Shown: positions 22,767-31,288, counted from the first letter of the stretch. The stretch is 37,907 nucleotides of DNA from Actinomadura darangshiensis (GCF_004349235.1 NZ_SMKY01000060.1:1-37907); one strand, 5' to 3'. The notes: generated by a model not told the origin, from the letters alone. Numbers and translations: made by a program.

Positions 22767-23420
22767 TCAGCCGCGCAGGTCGGCCGGGAGCATCCGGGCC
22801 AGGGAGCGGACGGCGCGGTACTGCAGGGCCTTGATCGCACCGGGCTTCTTGTCCATGACCAGCGCGGTCTCGGCGACCGACAGCCCGTGCAGGAACCGCA
22901 GCACGACGCATTCCTGCTGCTCGGATCCCAGCTGCCGGACGGCGATCAGCAGCGTCCGGTTGGTCATCGCGTCCAGGACGGCCCGCTCCGGCCCCTCCTG
23001 CGGGCGGTCCGGCTCGACCAGCTCGGCGGTGGAGACCTCCAGCCGGTACCGGCCCGACTTGAAGTGGTCGGCGACGAGGTTGCGGGCGATCGTCACCAGC
23101 CAGGCGCCGAAGTCCTTGCCCTGCCAGTGGAAGTCGTGGACGCGGCGCAGGGCGCGCAGGAACGTCTCGCTGGTCAGGTCCTCGGTGAGCGAATGCGTCC
23201 CGACCCGGTAGTAGACGTACCGGTAGACGAGCTCGACGTAGTGGTCGTAGAGGGAGCCAAACGCGTCGGCGTCGCCGTCCCGCGCCCGCAATACAAGGGC
23301 CTTCATCACCTCGGCCCGGTCGGCCGCCTTGTCCGAGGTCCGGTGGGCGGGCCGGACGAGCGTGCCCCGGGAATGCCGAGGAAGCGGGACGACCCCGGCA
23401 TCGAGGGGCAAGCTGCTCAT
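22767..23420 (-). CDS. bldN: ECF sigma factor, BldN/AdsA ortholog
   Basis: A 217-residue ECF sigma factor. In Streptomyces, BldN directs aerial hyphae formation by transcribing bldM and the chaplin and rodlin genes. Region 2 starts at ADAFGSLYDHYVELVYRYVYY (near residue 51), followed by TEDLTSETFLRALRRVHDFHW and GAWLVTIARNLVADHFKSG. Region 4 is EQQECVVLRFLHGLSVAETALVM and KKPGAIKALQYRAVRSLARML. These strings agree closely with BldN as I remember it, and the gene lies in the same neighbourhood (SCO3323 near rex-hem). About 45 residues precede region 2, shorter than the roughly 86-residue pro-sequence of S. coelicolor BldN. ATG 23420 has GAGGAG six bases upstream; the longer frame to 23465 lacks one. 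A promoter with tandem 10-bp repeats lies upstream. Confidence 0.9.
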   Translation of the reverse strand: MSSLPLDAGVVPLPRHSRGTLVRPAHRTSDKAADRAEVMKALVLRARDGDADAFGSLYDHYVELVYRYVYYRVGTHSLTEDLTSETFLRALRRVHDFHWQGKDFGAWLVTIARNLVADHFKSGRYRLEVSTAELVEPDRPQEGPERAVLDAMTNRTLLIAVRQLGSEQQECVVLRFLHGLSVAETALVMDKKPGAIKALQYRAVRSLARMLPADLRG

Positions 23421-23463
23421 GCAGTTCTCCTCGGGGCGTACGCGACCTCCGGCGTGATCTGCC

Positions 23464-23493
23464 ACTCTAGATACCGAAAGGTACGAGAGGCAA
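23464..23493 (-). promoter_or_regulatory. Candidate bldN promoter
   Basis: On the minus strand TTGCCT (23493-23488) and TAGAGT (23469-23464) are separated by 18 bp, about 40 bp before the bldN start. The -10 fits TAnnnT and the -35 matches TTG plus C. Confidence 0.5.
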
Positions 23494-23494
23494 T

Positions 23495-23514
23495 GGCGCG
23501 TTCAGGCGCGTTCA
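23495..23514 (-). repeat. Two tandem 10-bp repeats next to the bldN -35 box
   Basis: TGAACGCGCC occurs twice head-to-tail on the minus strand, ending one base before the -35 hexamer. A one-turn direct repeat next to a -35 is the usual layout for a response regulator or other activator that contacts RNA polymerase. Confidence 0.6.
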
Positions 23515-23584
23515 GGGGATTCGCGGGCCCCGATCAGGGGCACGGTTACCCTTCCGCCCCCGGCATCGGGCACCATGGGGCGCG

Positions 23585-24868
23585 ATGGTCGATGCTTTTC
23601 TCGCGCTCCTTGCGACCCTTGGTGCCTTAGTGGCCACCGGGTTGCTCATTCAGCGCGCCTACAAGGACCGGCTGCTCTACCTCATCGCCTGGTCGTTCAC
23701 CCAGGTCGGACTGACGCTCGCGCTGCTGTGCATGGTCGTCGGCTTCCTGATGGGGTTCAACGGCCCGCTGTTCCGCGTGCTGGAGCTCGGCGCCGCGCTG
23801 ATCGGGCCGGTGTGGCTCGCGCTCGGCATGATCGAGCTGATCGCGCGGTACGTGCAGGTGCGGTTCGCCGCCTGGCTGTTCGCGATCTCCTACACGGTCG
23901 TCGCGATCGTCATCCTGATCCTCGACCCGCTCAAGGGGTCGCTGTCCAAGAGCCTGCCGAAACCGAGCGACACCTACGACGCGCTGCCGCTGCTGCTGAT
24001 CGACGGCGCGCACGTCGTCGCGGTGATCGCGCTCGCGGGCTGCACCGGTGTGACCGCGTGGCTGGCGAGCAAGCGCGACCAGGAGGCCGGCGAGCTGCTC
24101 ATCCCGATCGCGCTGGTCGCGCTCGCGGGCGTGCTGGTCGTCAGCGGCACCCGCGGGTTCCTGCCCGCGCCGCTCGCGGTGATCGCGCTCGGCGCCGCCG
24201 CCGGGCTGGTCTGGTACGGCGCGATGCGCACCATCCCCGTCTACGACGACGAGGGCTACGACGAGTACGGGGACGACTACCGGGACGAGCCCGCCACCGG
24301 CTACGAGGAGCAGGGCTACCCGCCCGCCGCCAAGCCGGAGCCCGTCCCGGCGCCGACCCCGCCGCCGGACGCCCGGCGCGGCGAGCTGCGCTTCCCCGAG
24401 CCGTCCGCCGAGGAGCTGCGCTTCCCGGAGAACACGAGCATCCCCGAGCCGGGCTTCCCCGTCGGCGCGGCCTTCCCCGGCAACCCCGCCGGGCCCACCG
24501 CCGTCGACGTCCCCGGCGGGTCCGGCCTCCCGCTGGCGAACGCGTGCGGCCAGATCACCGTCTACACGCTGCTGGACGGACGCGAGGACGCCTTCGACCG
24601 GCTCGCCACCGACCTGGTGAAGGCGGCCCTGGCGACCGAGCCCGAAACGCTGGTCTTCGCCTCCCACGACGTGGTGGGCGCCCCCACGCAGCGGATCTTC
24701 TACCAGCTGTTCCGGGACGAGGCGGCGTTCGCCGCGCACCGCCGCCAGCCGCACCTGCAGCGCTTCCTGGCGGAGTCGCGCACCCACGTCCTCGCCACGA
24801 ACGTGATCGAGCTGAAGCTCGGCCCGGCGAAGGTGCCGCTGCCCGCGCCGGAGTTCCCCGGGAGGTGA
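23585..24868 (+). CDS. Seven-helix membrane protein fused to an ABM-type domain
   Basis: A 427-residue fusion. Residues 1-225 contain about seven membrane helices (for example LLYLIAWSFTQVGLTLALLC, AAWLFAISYTVVAIVILILD, LAVIALGAAAGLVWYGAMR). A long Asp/Tyr-rich then Pro/Glu-rich linker follows (225-315, with repeats ELRFPEPSAEELRFPEN). The end (about 317-415) matches an antibiotic-biosynthesis-monooxygenase (ABM) dimeric alpha-beta barrel: GQITVYTLLDGREDAFDRLA and IFYQLFRDEAAFAAHRRQPHLQRF. Free ABM proteins often degrade heme or oxidise quinones. The ATG at 23585 was chosen with weak ribosome-site support. Its neighbours are bldN (divergent) and a glutaredoxin 2 bp downstream, then rex-hem. 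A role in redox or heme sensing is inference. Confidence 0.8.
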   Translation: MVDAFLALLATLGALVATGLLIQRAYKDRLLYLIAWSFTQVGLTLALLCMVVGFLMGFNGPLFRVLELGAALIGPVWLALGMIELIARYVQVRFAAWLFAISYTVVAIVILILDPLKGSLSKSLPKPSDTYDALPLLLIDGAHVVAVIALAGCTGVTAWLASKRDQEAGELLIPIALVALAGVLVVSGTRGFLPAPLAVIALGAAAGLVWYGAMRTIPVYDDEGYDEYGDDYRDEPATGYEEQGYPPAAKPEPVPAPTPPPDARRGELRFPEPSAEELRFPENTSIPEPGFPVGAAFPGNPAGPTAVDVPGGSGLPLANACGQITVYTLLDGREDAFDRLATDLVKAALATEPETLVFASHDVVGAPTQRIFYQLFRDEAAFAAHRRQPHLQRFLAESRTHVLATNVIELKLGPAKVPLPAPEFPGR

Positions 24869-24869
24869 C

Positions 24870-25121
24870 ATGCCGGACGAGATCATGATCACGCTGCTCG
24901 GCAAGCCCGGCTGCCACCTGTGCGACGACGCCCGCGCGGTGATCGAGCGCGTCGCGGGCGATCTGGACGTCGGCTGGGAGGAGCGCGACATCACCCGGTC
25001 GGAGCGCGACACCGAGCAGTACTGGGAGCAGATCCCGGTCACGCTGATCAACGGCGTCCAGCACGACTTCTGGCGCGTCGACGAGGGCCGGCTCCGCGCG
25101 GCGATCGCGGAACTGCGCTAG
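24870..25121 (+). CDS. Glutaredoxin-family thiol protein
   Basis: An 83-residue thioredoxin-fold protein with the redox motif KPGCHLCDDARAVIERV (Cys-His-Leu-Cys near residues 14-17) after the first strand MITLLG. The cis-Pro loop is QIPVTLINGVQ near 52, the usual position. It is of the DUF836/glutaredoxin-like type found upstream of rex and hemA in actinobacteria (Rv0508 in M. tuberculosis, from memory). The ATG at 24870 overlaps a strong GGGAGGTGAC site and starts 2 bp after the ABM fusion gene, so both are co-translated. It reduces disulfides with mycothiol or thioredoxin; the partner is unknown. Confidence 0.92.
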   Translation: MPDEIMITLLGKPGCHLCDDARAVIERVAGDLDVGWEERDITRSERDTEQYWEQIPVTLINGVQHDFWRVDEGRLRAAIAELR

Positions 25122-25257
25122 CCGCCCGGACGGGCATGTCCGATCGGTCACACCCGGCGGCCGGGCGGGGTACCCAACGCGGGCCGGAAAGTCCCTGATG
25201 GGCGGGCCTTTCGCGGTGCCGTCCGGGGTGCCCGGGGTCCGCGCGAGCGGGGGGTGA

Positions 25258-25279
25258 CTTTGTGCGCGTATTCACAAAG
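25258..25279. promoter_or_regulatory. Rex operator (ROP)
   Basis: TTGTGCGCGTATTCACAA (25260-25277) fits the known Rex site TTGTGAANNNNTTCACAA with a perfect right half and two mismatches in the left half. Outer pairs C-TTTGTG and CACAAA-G extend the symmetry to 22 bp. It lies 123 bp before rex and overlaps the promoter, so Rex would repress its own operon at low NADH/NAD+ and release it when NADH rises. Confidence 0.85.
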
Positions 25280-25288
25280 GCTTAACCT
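25260..25288 (+). promoter_or_regulatory. Promoter of the rex-hem operon
   Basis: TTGTGC (25260-25265) and TAACCT (25283-25288) are 17 bp apart. The Rex site covers the -35 and spacer, the expected layout for a repressor. Confidence 0.65.
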
Positions 25289-25401
25289 GGTGGACAGCCC
25301 TGCGGCGGCCGCGCCGCGACCGGGCGGCCGGCAGCCGGCCGTGCGAGCCGGGGGCCAGGGGCCTCGCACCCCGTCCCAGCGTCGAGTCCGAAGAGCAGGC
25401 C

Positions 25402-26142
25402 GTGACACCTCGACAGAACCGCCACCGCGACCGTGCGGGCCGCGGCATCCCCGAAGCCACCGTGGCGCGGCTCCCGGTCTACCTGCGGGCCCTCACCGGG
25501 CTGCAGGAGCGGGACGTCTCGACCGTCTCCTCCGAGGAGCTCGCGGCGGCGGCCGGGGTCAACTCGGCCAAACTCCGCAAGGACCTGTCTCACCTGGGCT
25601 CCTACGGGACGCGCGGGGTGGGCTACGAGGTCGAGTACCTCGTCTACCAGATCTCCCGCGAGCTCGGACTCACCCAGGACTGGGTCGTCGCGATCATCGG
25701 GGTCGGTAACCTTGGCCGTGCCCTGGCCGGCTACGGCGGTTTCGCGTCCCGCGGCTTCCGCGTGGCGGGCCTTCTCGACGCTGACGAGTCCATCGTCGGA
25801 CAGGAGATCTCCGGCATGACGGTGGAGCACATCGACGGGCTGGAGGACATGATCGCCGGGCACGGCGTGTCCATCGCGGTGATCGCGACCCCGGCGGGCG
25901 CCGCCCAGGGGGTGTGCGACCGCGTGGTGGCCGCCGGTGTGACGAGCGTCCTGAACTTCGCCCCCGTGGTGCTCTCGGTGCCGGACGGGGTCGACGTCCG
26001 CAAGGTCGACCTGTCCATCGAGCTGCAGATCCTCGCCTTCCACGAGCAGCGCAAGGCCGGCGGCCCGGACGGCTTCGCCCCGCTGCCTCCCGGCGACGCG
26101 CCACCCGGCGCGGCGCAGTACGTAGAGCGGGTGGAAGCATGA
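25402..26142 (+). CDS. rex: Redox-sensing transcriptional repressor Rex
   Basis: A 246-residue homodimeric repressor that senses NADH/NAD+ ratio. The N-terminal winged helix has ARLPVYLRALTGL and VSSEELAAAAGVNSAKLRKDLSHLGSYGTRGVGYEVEYL (DNA-contact region). The Rossmann domain carries VAIIGVGNLGRALAGYGGF (GxGxxG near residue 97) and IAVIATPAGAAQGVCDRVVAAGV; the C-terminal domain-swap helix is IELQILAFHEQRK. This matches actinobacterial Rex closely. The Pro-rich tail is a little longer than in Streptomyces. GTG 25402 was chosen because it opens the reading frame; no strong ribosome site is visible. hemA starts 36 bp downstream. Confidence 0.96.
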   Translation: MTPRQNRHRDRAGRGIPEATVARLPVYLRALTGLQERDVSTVSSEELAAAAGVNSAKLRKDLSHLGSYGTRGVGYEVEYLVYQISRELGLTQDWVVAIIGVGNLGRALAGYGGFASRGFRVAGLLDADESIVGQEISGMTVEHIDGLEDMIAGHGVSIAVIATPAGAAQGVCDRVVAAGVTSVLNFAPVVLSVPDGVDVRKVDLSIELQILAFHEQRKAGGPDGFAPLPPGDAPPGAAQYVERVEA

Positions 26143-26178
26143 CATGGGCGGCATGAGCGGAGACGCGGGAGACGGCAG

Positions 26179-27675
26179 ATGAGCATTCTGGTCGTGGGGC
26201 TCAGCCACCGGAGCGCGCCGGTGGCGGTGCTGGAGCGGGCGGCGGTCGCCGGGGACGACCTGGTCAAGCTGCTGCACGCGGTGCACGACTCCCCGAACGT
26301 CGCCGAGGCCGCGATCGTCTCCACCTGCAACCGGGTCGAGCTCTACGCGGTGGTCGACAAGTTCCACGGCGGCGTCTCGGCGATCTCCGAGCTGCTGGCG
26401 CTGCACTCGGGCGTCCCGATGGACGACCTGTCGCGGCACCTGTACGTCCACTACGAGGAGCGGGCCGTCCAGCACGTGTTCGCGGTGGCGTGCGGCCTCG
26501 AGTCGATGGTCGTCGGCGAGGGACAGATCCTCGGGCAGATCCGGCAGGCGTTCCGGCTCGCGCAGGACGAGGGCACGCTGGGCCGCGACCTGCACGACGT
26601 CCTGCAGCAGTCGCTGCGGGTCGGCAAGCGCGCCCACCACGAGACGGGGATCGACCAGGCCGGCGCGTCGCTGGTCAGCGTGGGCCTGGACGTCGCGGCC
26701 CGGCACCTCGGGCCGCTCGCGGACGTCCGCGCGCTGGTCGTCGGCGCCGGTTCGATGAGCTCGCTCGCCGCGGCCACGCTGAGCCGCGCCGGGGCGCGCG
26801 AGGTCGTGGTCGCCAACCGCACCCACGAGCGGGCGGTGCGCCTCGCCGGGTCGCTGGACGTCCCGTCCCGCGCGATCGAGCTGGCGGCGCTGGACGCGGC
26901 GATCGCCGAGGCCGACCTGGTGGTGTCGTGCACCGGCGCCGCCGGCCTGGTGCTGACGACCGCGCGGCTGGTGGCCCGCGGCGTCGGGTCGGACGGCCGC
27001 CGCCGCTTCTTCCTCGACCTGGCCCTCCCGCACGACGTGGAGCGGACCGTCGCCGACCTGGACGACGCCGGGCTGGCCGGCCTGGACGACCTGCGGACCG
27101 CGCAGGAGGCCGCGGAGGCGATCGGCCCGGAGGCGGTCGAGGCCGTCCGGCGGATCGTGGCCGAGGAGGTCGAGGCGTTCCTCAGCGCGGCCCGCGCCGC
27201 GGCCGTCGCGCCGACCGTCGTCGCGCTGCGCAGCAAGGCCGCCGACGTGGTGGAGGCCGAGCTGAGCCGGCTGACCGGGCGGGTGCCCGAGATGGACGGC
27301 AAGGCCAGGCGGGAGATCGAGCAGACCGTCAAGCGCGTGGTGGACAAGCTGCTCCACGCGCCGACCGTCCGGGTCAAGGAGCTGGCGGCGGCGCCGGGCG
27401 GCGACTCCTACGCCGACGCGCTCCGCGAGCTGTTCGACCTGGACCCGAAGGCCCCGGAGGCGGTTGCCCGCGCGGACCTCGGCGAGGCCGACGCCCGCGC
27501 GGGGGGCATCGACCCCGACTGCGCCGAGGCCGACTGTGTGAGTCCGGTGTCCGCGCAGGGCGACGCCGCCCTGTCGGACGGTGTGAACGTCGAGACGGTG
27601 AACGCCCAGGCCGCGAGCGTCCGGGCGGTCAGCGCCCGGGACGCGGTCCCGGTGCGCGAAGGAGACGACACGTGA
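26179..27675 (+). CDS. hemA: Glutamyl-tRNA reductase
   Basis: It reduces glutamyl-tRNA(Glu) with NADPH to glutamate-1-semialdehyde, the first step of C5 heme synthesis. The catalytic Cys50 is in IVSTCNRVELYAV. The recognition segment CGLESMVVGEGQILGQIRQAF and the NADPH-binding VVGAGSMSSLAAATLS are present, as is the long dimerisation helix ending VRVKELAAAP. At 498 residues it is longer than the common 420-450 because of an acidic, Ala-rich C-terminal extension (from about 435) of low complexity, as in other actinobacteria. ATG 26179 follows GGAGACGGCAG. The hemC GTG overlaps the stop, so the two are translationally coupled. Confidence 0.96.
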   Translation: MSILVVGLSHRSAPVAVLERAAVAGDDLVKLLHAVHDSPNVAEAAIVSTCNRVELYAVVDKFHGGVSAISELLALHSGVPMDDLSRHLYVHYEERAVQHVFAVACGLESMVVGEGQILGQIRQAFRLAQDEGTLGRDLHDVLQQSLRVGKRAHHETGIDQAGASLVSVGLDVAARHLGPLADVRALVVGAGSMSSLAAATLSRAGAREVVVANRTHERAVRLAGSLDVPSRAIELAALDAAIAEADLVVSCTGAAGLVLTTARLVARGVGSDGRRRFFLDLALPHDVERTVADLDDAGLAGLDDLRTAQEAAEAIGPEAVEAVRRIVAEEVEAFLSAARAAAVAPTVVALRSKAADVVEAELSRLTGRVPEMDGKARREIEQTVKRVVDKLLHAPTVRVKELAAAPGGDSYADALRELFDLDPKAPEAVARADLGEADARAGGIDPDCAEADCVSPVSAQGDAALSDGVNVETVNAQAASVRAVSARDAVPVREGDDT

Positions 27676-28592
27676 GTACGGCGAGCAGGGGCCCGCTGCG
27701 GCTGGGCACCCGCAAGAGCCTGATGGCGACGACCCAGTCGCAGGGCGTCGCGGACGCGTTGGCGCAGCTGACGGGGCATGCCGTGGAGCTGGTCGGGGTA
27801 ACCACGCAGGGTGATGTCTCCAAGGCCCTGCTCGCCCAGATCGGCGGGACCGGCGTTTTCGTCAACGCGCTCCGCGACAAGGTGCTGTCCGGCGAGGTGG
27901 ACTTCGCGGTGCACTCGCTGAAGGATCTGCCGACGTCCGAGACGCCCGGGATCGTCCTCGCGGCGACGCCCGCCCGCGACGACCCGCGCGACGCCTTGTG
28001 CGGTCCGGCGAAGCTCGCCGACCTGCCGCGCGGCGCGCGGATCGGCACCGGGTCGCCGCGCCGGGTCGCGCAGCTGCGGGCGCTCCGCCCGGACCTGGAG
28101 ATCGTCCCGATCCGCGGCAACGCCGACACCCGGCTGCGCAAGGTCACCGACGGCGAGCTGGACGCCGTGGTGCTGGCGCACGCGGGCCTGAAGCGGATCG
28201 GCCGGCTGGACGCGGTCGCCGAGGTCTTCGAGCCGGACCAGATGCTGCCCGCTCCCGGGCAGGGCTCGCTCGCCCTCGAGTGCCGCGCCGACCGCGACGA
28301 CCTCCGCGCCCTGCTTGGAACGGTCGACGACGCCCCGACCAGGCGCACCGTCACCGCCGAGCGGACGGTGCTGGCGGTGCTGGAGGCGGGTTGCTCCGCG
28401 CCCGTGGGAACATACGCTGCCGAAGTAGATGAAAAGCTGCATCTGACCGCGACCGTCGCCGCGTACGACGGGAGCCGGCAGGTGCGGCTGTCCGCAAGCG
28501 GCCACCCGGATGCCGCCGAGCAGCTCGGACGCGACCTCGCGGCCCGGCTGCTCGCGCAGGGGGCCGACCAGTTGATGGGGGAGCGCGATTGA
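27672..28592 (+). CDS. hemC: Hydroxymethylbilane synthase (porphobilinogen deaminase)
   Basis: It joins four porphobilinogen molecules into hydroxymethylbilane. The 306-residue protein has LRLGTRKSLMATTQSQGVA, VHSLKDLPTSETPGIVLAA, the active-site RGARIGTGSPRRVAQL and IRGNADTRLRKVTDGELDAV, LPAPGQGSLALECR, and the dipyrromethane cofactor Cys at about 241 in LEAGCSAPVG. Start GTG 27672 overlaps the hemA stop by four bases (GTGA), and the hemD TTG overlaps the stop in turn (TTGA). All three genes are thus tightly coupled. Confidence 0.96.
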   Translation: MSTASRGPLRLGTRKSLMATTQSQGVADALAQLTGHAVELVGVTTQGDVSKALLAQIGGTGVFVNALRDKVLSGEVDFAVHSLKDLPTSETPGIVLAATPARDDPRDALCGPAKLADLPRGARIGTGSPRRVAQLRALRPDLEIVPIRGNADTRLRKVTDGELDAVVLAHAGLKRIGRLDAVAEVFEPDQMLPAPGQGSLALECRADRDDLRALLGTVDDAPTRRTVTAERTVLAVLEAGCSAPVGTYAAEVDEKLHLTATVAAYDGSRQVRLSASGHPDAAEQLGRDLAARLLAQGADQLMGERD

Positions 28593-30220
28593 GCCCCGCC
28601 GCTAAGACCACCGCCGCCGAGCAGAGCACGAACAAGACCGGGGCCGCCGACCCGCCCCCGCGCCGGACCGCCGGCCCGGGGACGGTCGCGATCGTCGGCA
28701 TGGGTCCCGGTGACCCGGCGCTGCTGACCCTGCGCGCCGCCGCCGAGCTGGAACGCGCCGACACGGTGATCGTGAGCCGCGCGCACTGCCCGGCCGAGAT
28801 CCTGTCCCACTGCCGTCCCGACGCGGAGATCGTCGACACCGCGGAGGGCGACCCGGTGAAGCTCGCCGCGCGGGCCGCGAAGGCGGGCCGCCGCGTCGTC
28901 CGGCTGTTCCCCGGCGACCCGGGGACGGCCTGCAACCTCGCCGCCGAGGGCGGTGCGCTGGCGAAGGCCGGCGTCCCGTTCGAGGTGGTGCCCGGGGTGT
29001 CCGCGGTGACGGGCGTGCCCGGGTACGCGGGCATCCCGCTGACCGACGCCAAGAACCGCGAGGTCCGGATCGTGGACGCCGCCGGGGGCGGCGTCGACTG
29101 GGAGCGCTACGCGGCCCAGGACATGACCCTCGTCGTCCTCGGCGCCGAGGGCGCGGTCGCGGAGGTCGCGAAGGGCCTGATCGCGGTGGGGCGCCCCGAC
29201 TCGACCCCGGCCGCGATGACGAGCCTCGGCACCACCACCGAGCAGGAGACCGTCGTCTCCACGCTGAGCAGGCTCGCGTCCGACACCAAGGGCATGGAGG
29301 CGCCCGCCCTGATCATCGTCGGGGACGTGGTGAACTGGCGCGACAAGCTGTCCTGGTTCGAGACGAAGGCGCTGTTCGGCTGGCGCGTCCTCGTGCCGCG
29401 CACCAAGGAGCAGGCCGCGTCGCTGTCGGACCGGCTGCGCGGGTACGGGGCCGTCCCGGACGAGGTGCCGACGATCTCCGTCGAGCCGCCGCGCACCCCG
29501 CAGCAGATGGAACGCGCCGTGAAGGGCCTCGTCACCGGGCGGTACGAGTGGGTGGTGTTCACCTCCACGAACGCGGTGAAGGCCGTCCGGGAGAAGTTCG
29601 TCGACTACGGCCTGGACGCCCGCGCGTTCGCCGGCCTGAAGGTCGCCGCGGTCGGCGAGCAGACCGCCGCCGCGCTGGTCGAGTTCGGCATCCAGCCCGA
29701 CCTCGTCCCGTCCGGGGAGCAGTCCGGCGAGGGCCTGGCGAGCGAGTGGCCGCCCTACGACGAGGACCTCGACCCGATCAACCGGGTGCTGCTGCCGCGC
29801 GCCGACATCGCCACCGACGTGCTCATCGCGAAGCTGACCGAACTCGGCTGGGAGTGCGAGGACGTGACCGCCTACCGGACGGTCCGGGCCGCGCCGCCGC
29901 CCGAGCCGATCCGCAACGCGATCAAGGGCGGCGGGTTCGACGCGGTGCTGTTCACCTCGTCCTCCACGGTGAAGAACCTGATCGGGATCGCGGGCAAGCC
30001 GCACAACGTGACGGTGATCGCCGTGATCGGCCCGCAGACGGCGAAGACGGCCGAGGAATACGGGCTGCGGGTGGACGTTATGGCTGAGAAGCCGTCCGTA
30101 TCCGCCCTCGCGGACGCGCTCGCGGAGTACGGTGCCAAGCGGAGGGCGGCCCAGATCGAGGCGGGGGACCCGCTTCGCAAGCCCAGCCAGATGCGCCGGG
30201 GCGCCCGGCGCCGGAAGTAG
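28589..30220 (+). CDS. hemD: Uroporphyrinogen-III synthase fused to a SUMT-like methyltransferase domain
   Basis: A 543-residue two-domain protein. Residues 30-260 resemble the uroporphyrinogen-III methyltransferase fold: VAIVGMGPGDPALLTLRAAA, then RLFPGDPGTACNLAAEGGALA, and FEVVPGVSAVTGVPGYAGIPLT. The normal (S-adenosylmethionine) GGDPFxFGRGGEE motif is altered here, so methylation activity is uncertain. Residues 265-510 are the U3 synthase: VLVPRTKEQAASLSDRL, WVVFTSTNAVKAVREKF, VGEQTAAALVEFG, LPRADIATDVLIAKL and VLFTSSSTVKNL. The tail is basic (RRGARRRK). It makes uroporphyrinogen III from hydroxymethylbilane. Start TTG 28589 overlaps hemC by four bases. Confidence 0.93.
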   Translation: MSPAAKTTAAEQSTNKTGAADPPPRRTAGPGTVAIVGMGPGDPALLTLRAAAELERADTVIVSRAHCPAEILSHCRPDAEIVDTAEGDPVKLAARAAKAGRRVVRLFPGDPGTACNLAAEGGALAKAGVPFEVVPGVSAVTGVPGYAGIPLTDAKNREVRIVDAAGGGVDWERYAAQDMTLVVLGAEGAVAEVAKGLIAVGRPDSTPAAMTSLGTTTEQETVVSTLSRLASDTKGMEAPALIIVGDVVNWRDKLSWFETKALFGWRVLVPRTKEQAASLSDRLRGYGAVPDEVPTISVEPPRTPQQMERAVKGLVTGRYEWVVFTSTNAVKAVREKFVDYGLDARAFAGLKVAAVGEQTAAALVEFGIQPDLVPSGEQSGEGLASEWPPYDEDLDPINRVLLPRADIATDVLIAKLTELGWECEDVTAYRTVRAAPPPEPIRNAIKGGGFDAVLFTSSSTVKNLIGIAGKPHNVTVIAVIGPQTAKTAEEYGLRVDVMAEKPSVSALADALAEYGAKRRAAQIEAGDPLRKPSQMRRGARRRK

Positions 30221-30244
30221 CCTCCCACACACCGCAGAGGGATC

Positions 30245-31225
30245 ATGTCCGCACAGTTCCCCGCCGCCCGTCCGCGGCGGCTTCGCCGTACGCCCGCGCT
30301 GCGCCGGCTGGTCGCCGAGACGCGGCTCGCCCCGGCCGACCTGGTGCTGCCCGTGTTCGTCAAGGAGGGCATCGCCGAGCCGCAGCCGGTCGCGTCCATG
30401 CCGGGCGTGTTCCAGCACACCCGCGACAGCCTCCGCAAGGCCGCGCACGAGGCGGCCGAGGCGGGCGTCGGCGGCCTCATCCTGTTCGGCATCCCGGCCG
30501 AGAAGGACGCGGCCGGCTCCGCCGCCGACGACCCGGACGGCATCGTCCAGCTCGCGCTGCGCGACCTGTCGTCCGACCTCGGCGACGCCACCGTGATCAT
30601 GACGGACCTGTGCCTGGACGAGTACACCGACCACGGGCACTGCGGCCTCCTCACGCCGTCCGGCGAGATCGACAACGACGCGACGCTGGAGCGCTACGCC
30701 TCCATCGCGCTGGCGCAGGCCGAGGCGGGCGCCGCCGTCGTCGGCCCGTCCGGGATGATGGACGGCCAGGTCGCCGCGATCCGGGAGGCGCTCGACGGCG
30801 CCGGGTACTCGGGCACCGCGATCCTGGGGTACTCGGTGAAGTACGCCTCCGCCTACTACGGCCCGTTCCGCGAGGCCGCCGAGTGCGCGCCGCAGTTCGG
30901 CGACCGCTCCACCCACCAGCAGGACCCGGCGAACGCCGACGAGTCGCTGCGCGAGGTCTTCCTCGACCTCGACGAGGGCGCCGACATGGTGATGGTGAAG
31001 CCCGCGGGCGCCTACCTCGACATCGTGCGGCGCGTCCGCGACGCCGTCGACGTCCCCGTCGTCGCCTACCAGGTCAGCGGGGAGTACGCGATGATCGAGG
31101 CCGCCGCCGAGAAGGGCTGGATCGACCGCGACCGCACCATCATGGAGTCGCTCCTGTCCATCCGCCGCGCCGGCGCCGACATCACCCTCACCTACTGGGC
31201 CACCGAGGTGGCGAGGCGCCTCTAG
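30245..31225 (+). CDS. hemB: Delta-aminolevulinic acid dehydratase (porphobilinogen synthase)
   Basis: It condenses two 5-aminolevulinates to porphobilinogen. The 326-residue barrel starts [18 protein letters not shown] and [10 protein letters not shown]. The metal region is [18 protein letters not shown], a mixed Cys/Asp form between the zinc type (C..C..C) and magnesium type. Active-site lysines are in [16 protein letters not shown] and [14 protein letters not shown], and [10 protein letters not shown] is the substrate loop. ATG 30245 has AGAGGG five bases upstream. It follows hemD by 24 bp and ends the operon. Confidence 0.96.
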   Translation: MSAQFPAARPRRLRRTPALRRLVAETRLAPADLVLPVFVKEGIAEPQPVASMPGVFQHTRDSLRKAAHEAAEAGVGGLILFGIPAEKDAAGSAADDPDGIVQLALRDLSSDLGDATVIMTDLCLDEYTDHGHCGLLTPSGEIDNDATLERYASIALAQAEAGAAVVGPSGMMDGQVAAIREALDGAGYSGTAILGYSVKYASAYYGPFREAAECAPQFGDRSTHQQDPANADESLREVFLDLDEGADMVMVKPAGAYLDIVRRVRDAVDVPVVAYQVSGEYAMIEAAAEKGWIDRDRTIMESLLSIRRAGADITLTYWATEVARRL

Positions 31226-31288
31226 TCACTTAGGGTCGTTTTCGGGGGTCGACGCGCGAGCTGCTGGGGCCGGCGGGCATCATCGTTA

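Noticed and set aside
23421..23584. BldD site upstream of bldN
   Set aside because: Only a half-site-like TTACCCT was found; no full palindrome fits the consensus.
27629..30916. Minus-strand ORF of 1095 codons opposite hemC, hemD and hemB
   Set aside because: It is antisense to three certain genes and has no family motif.
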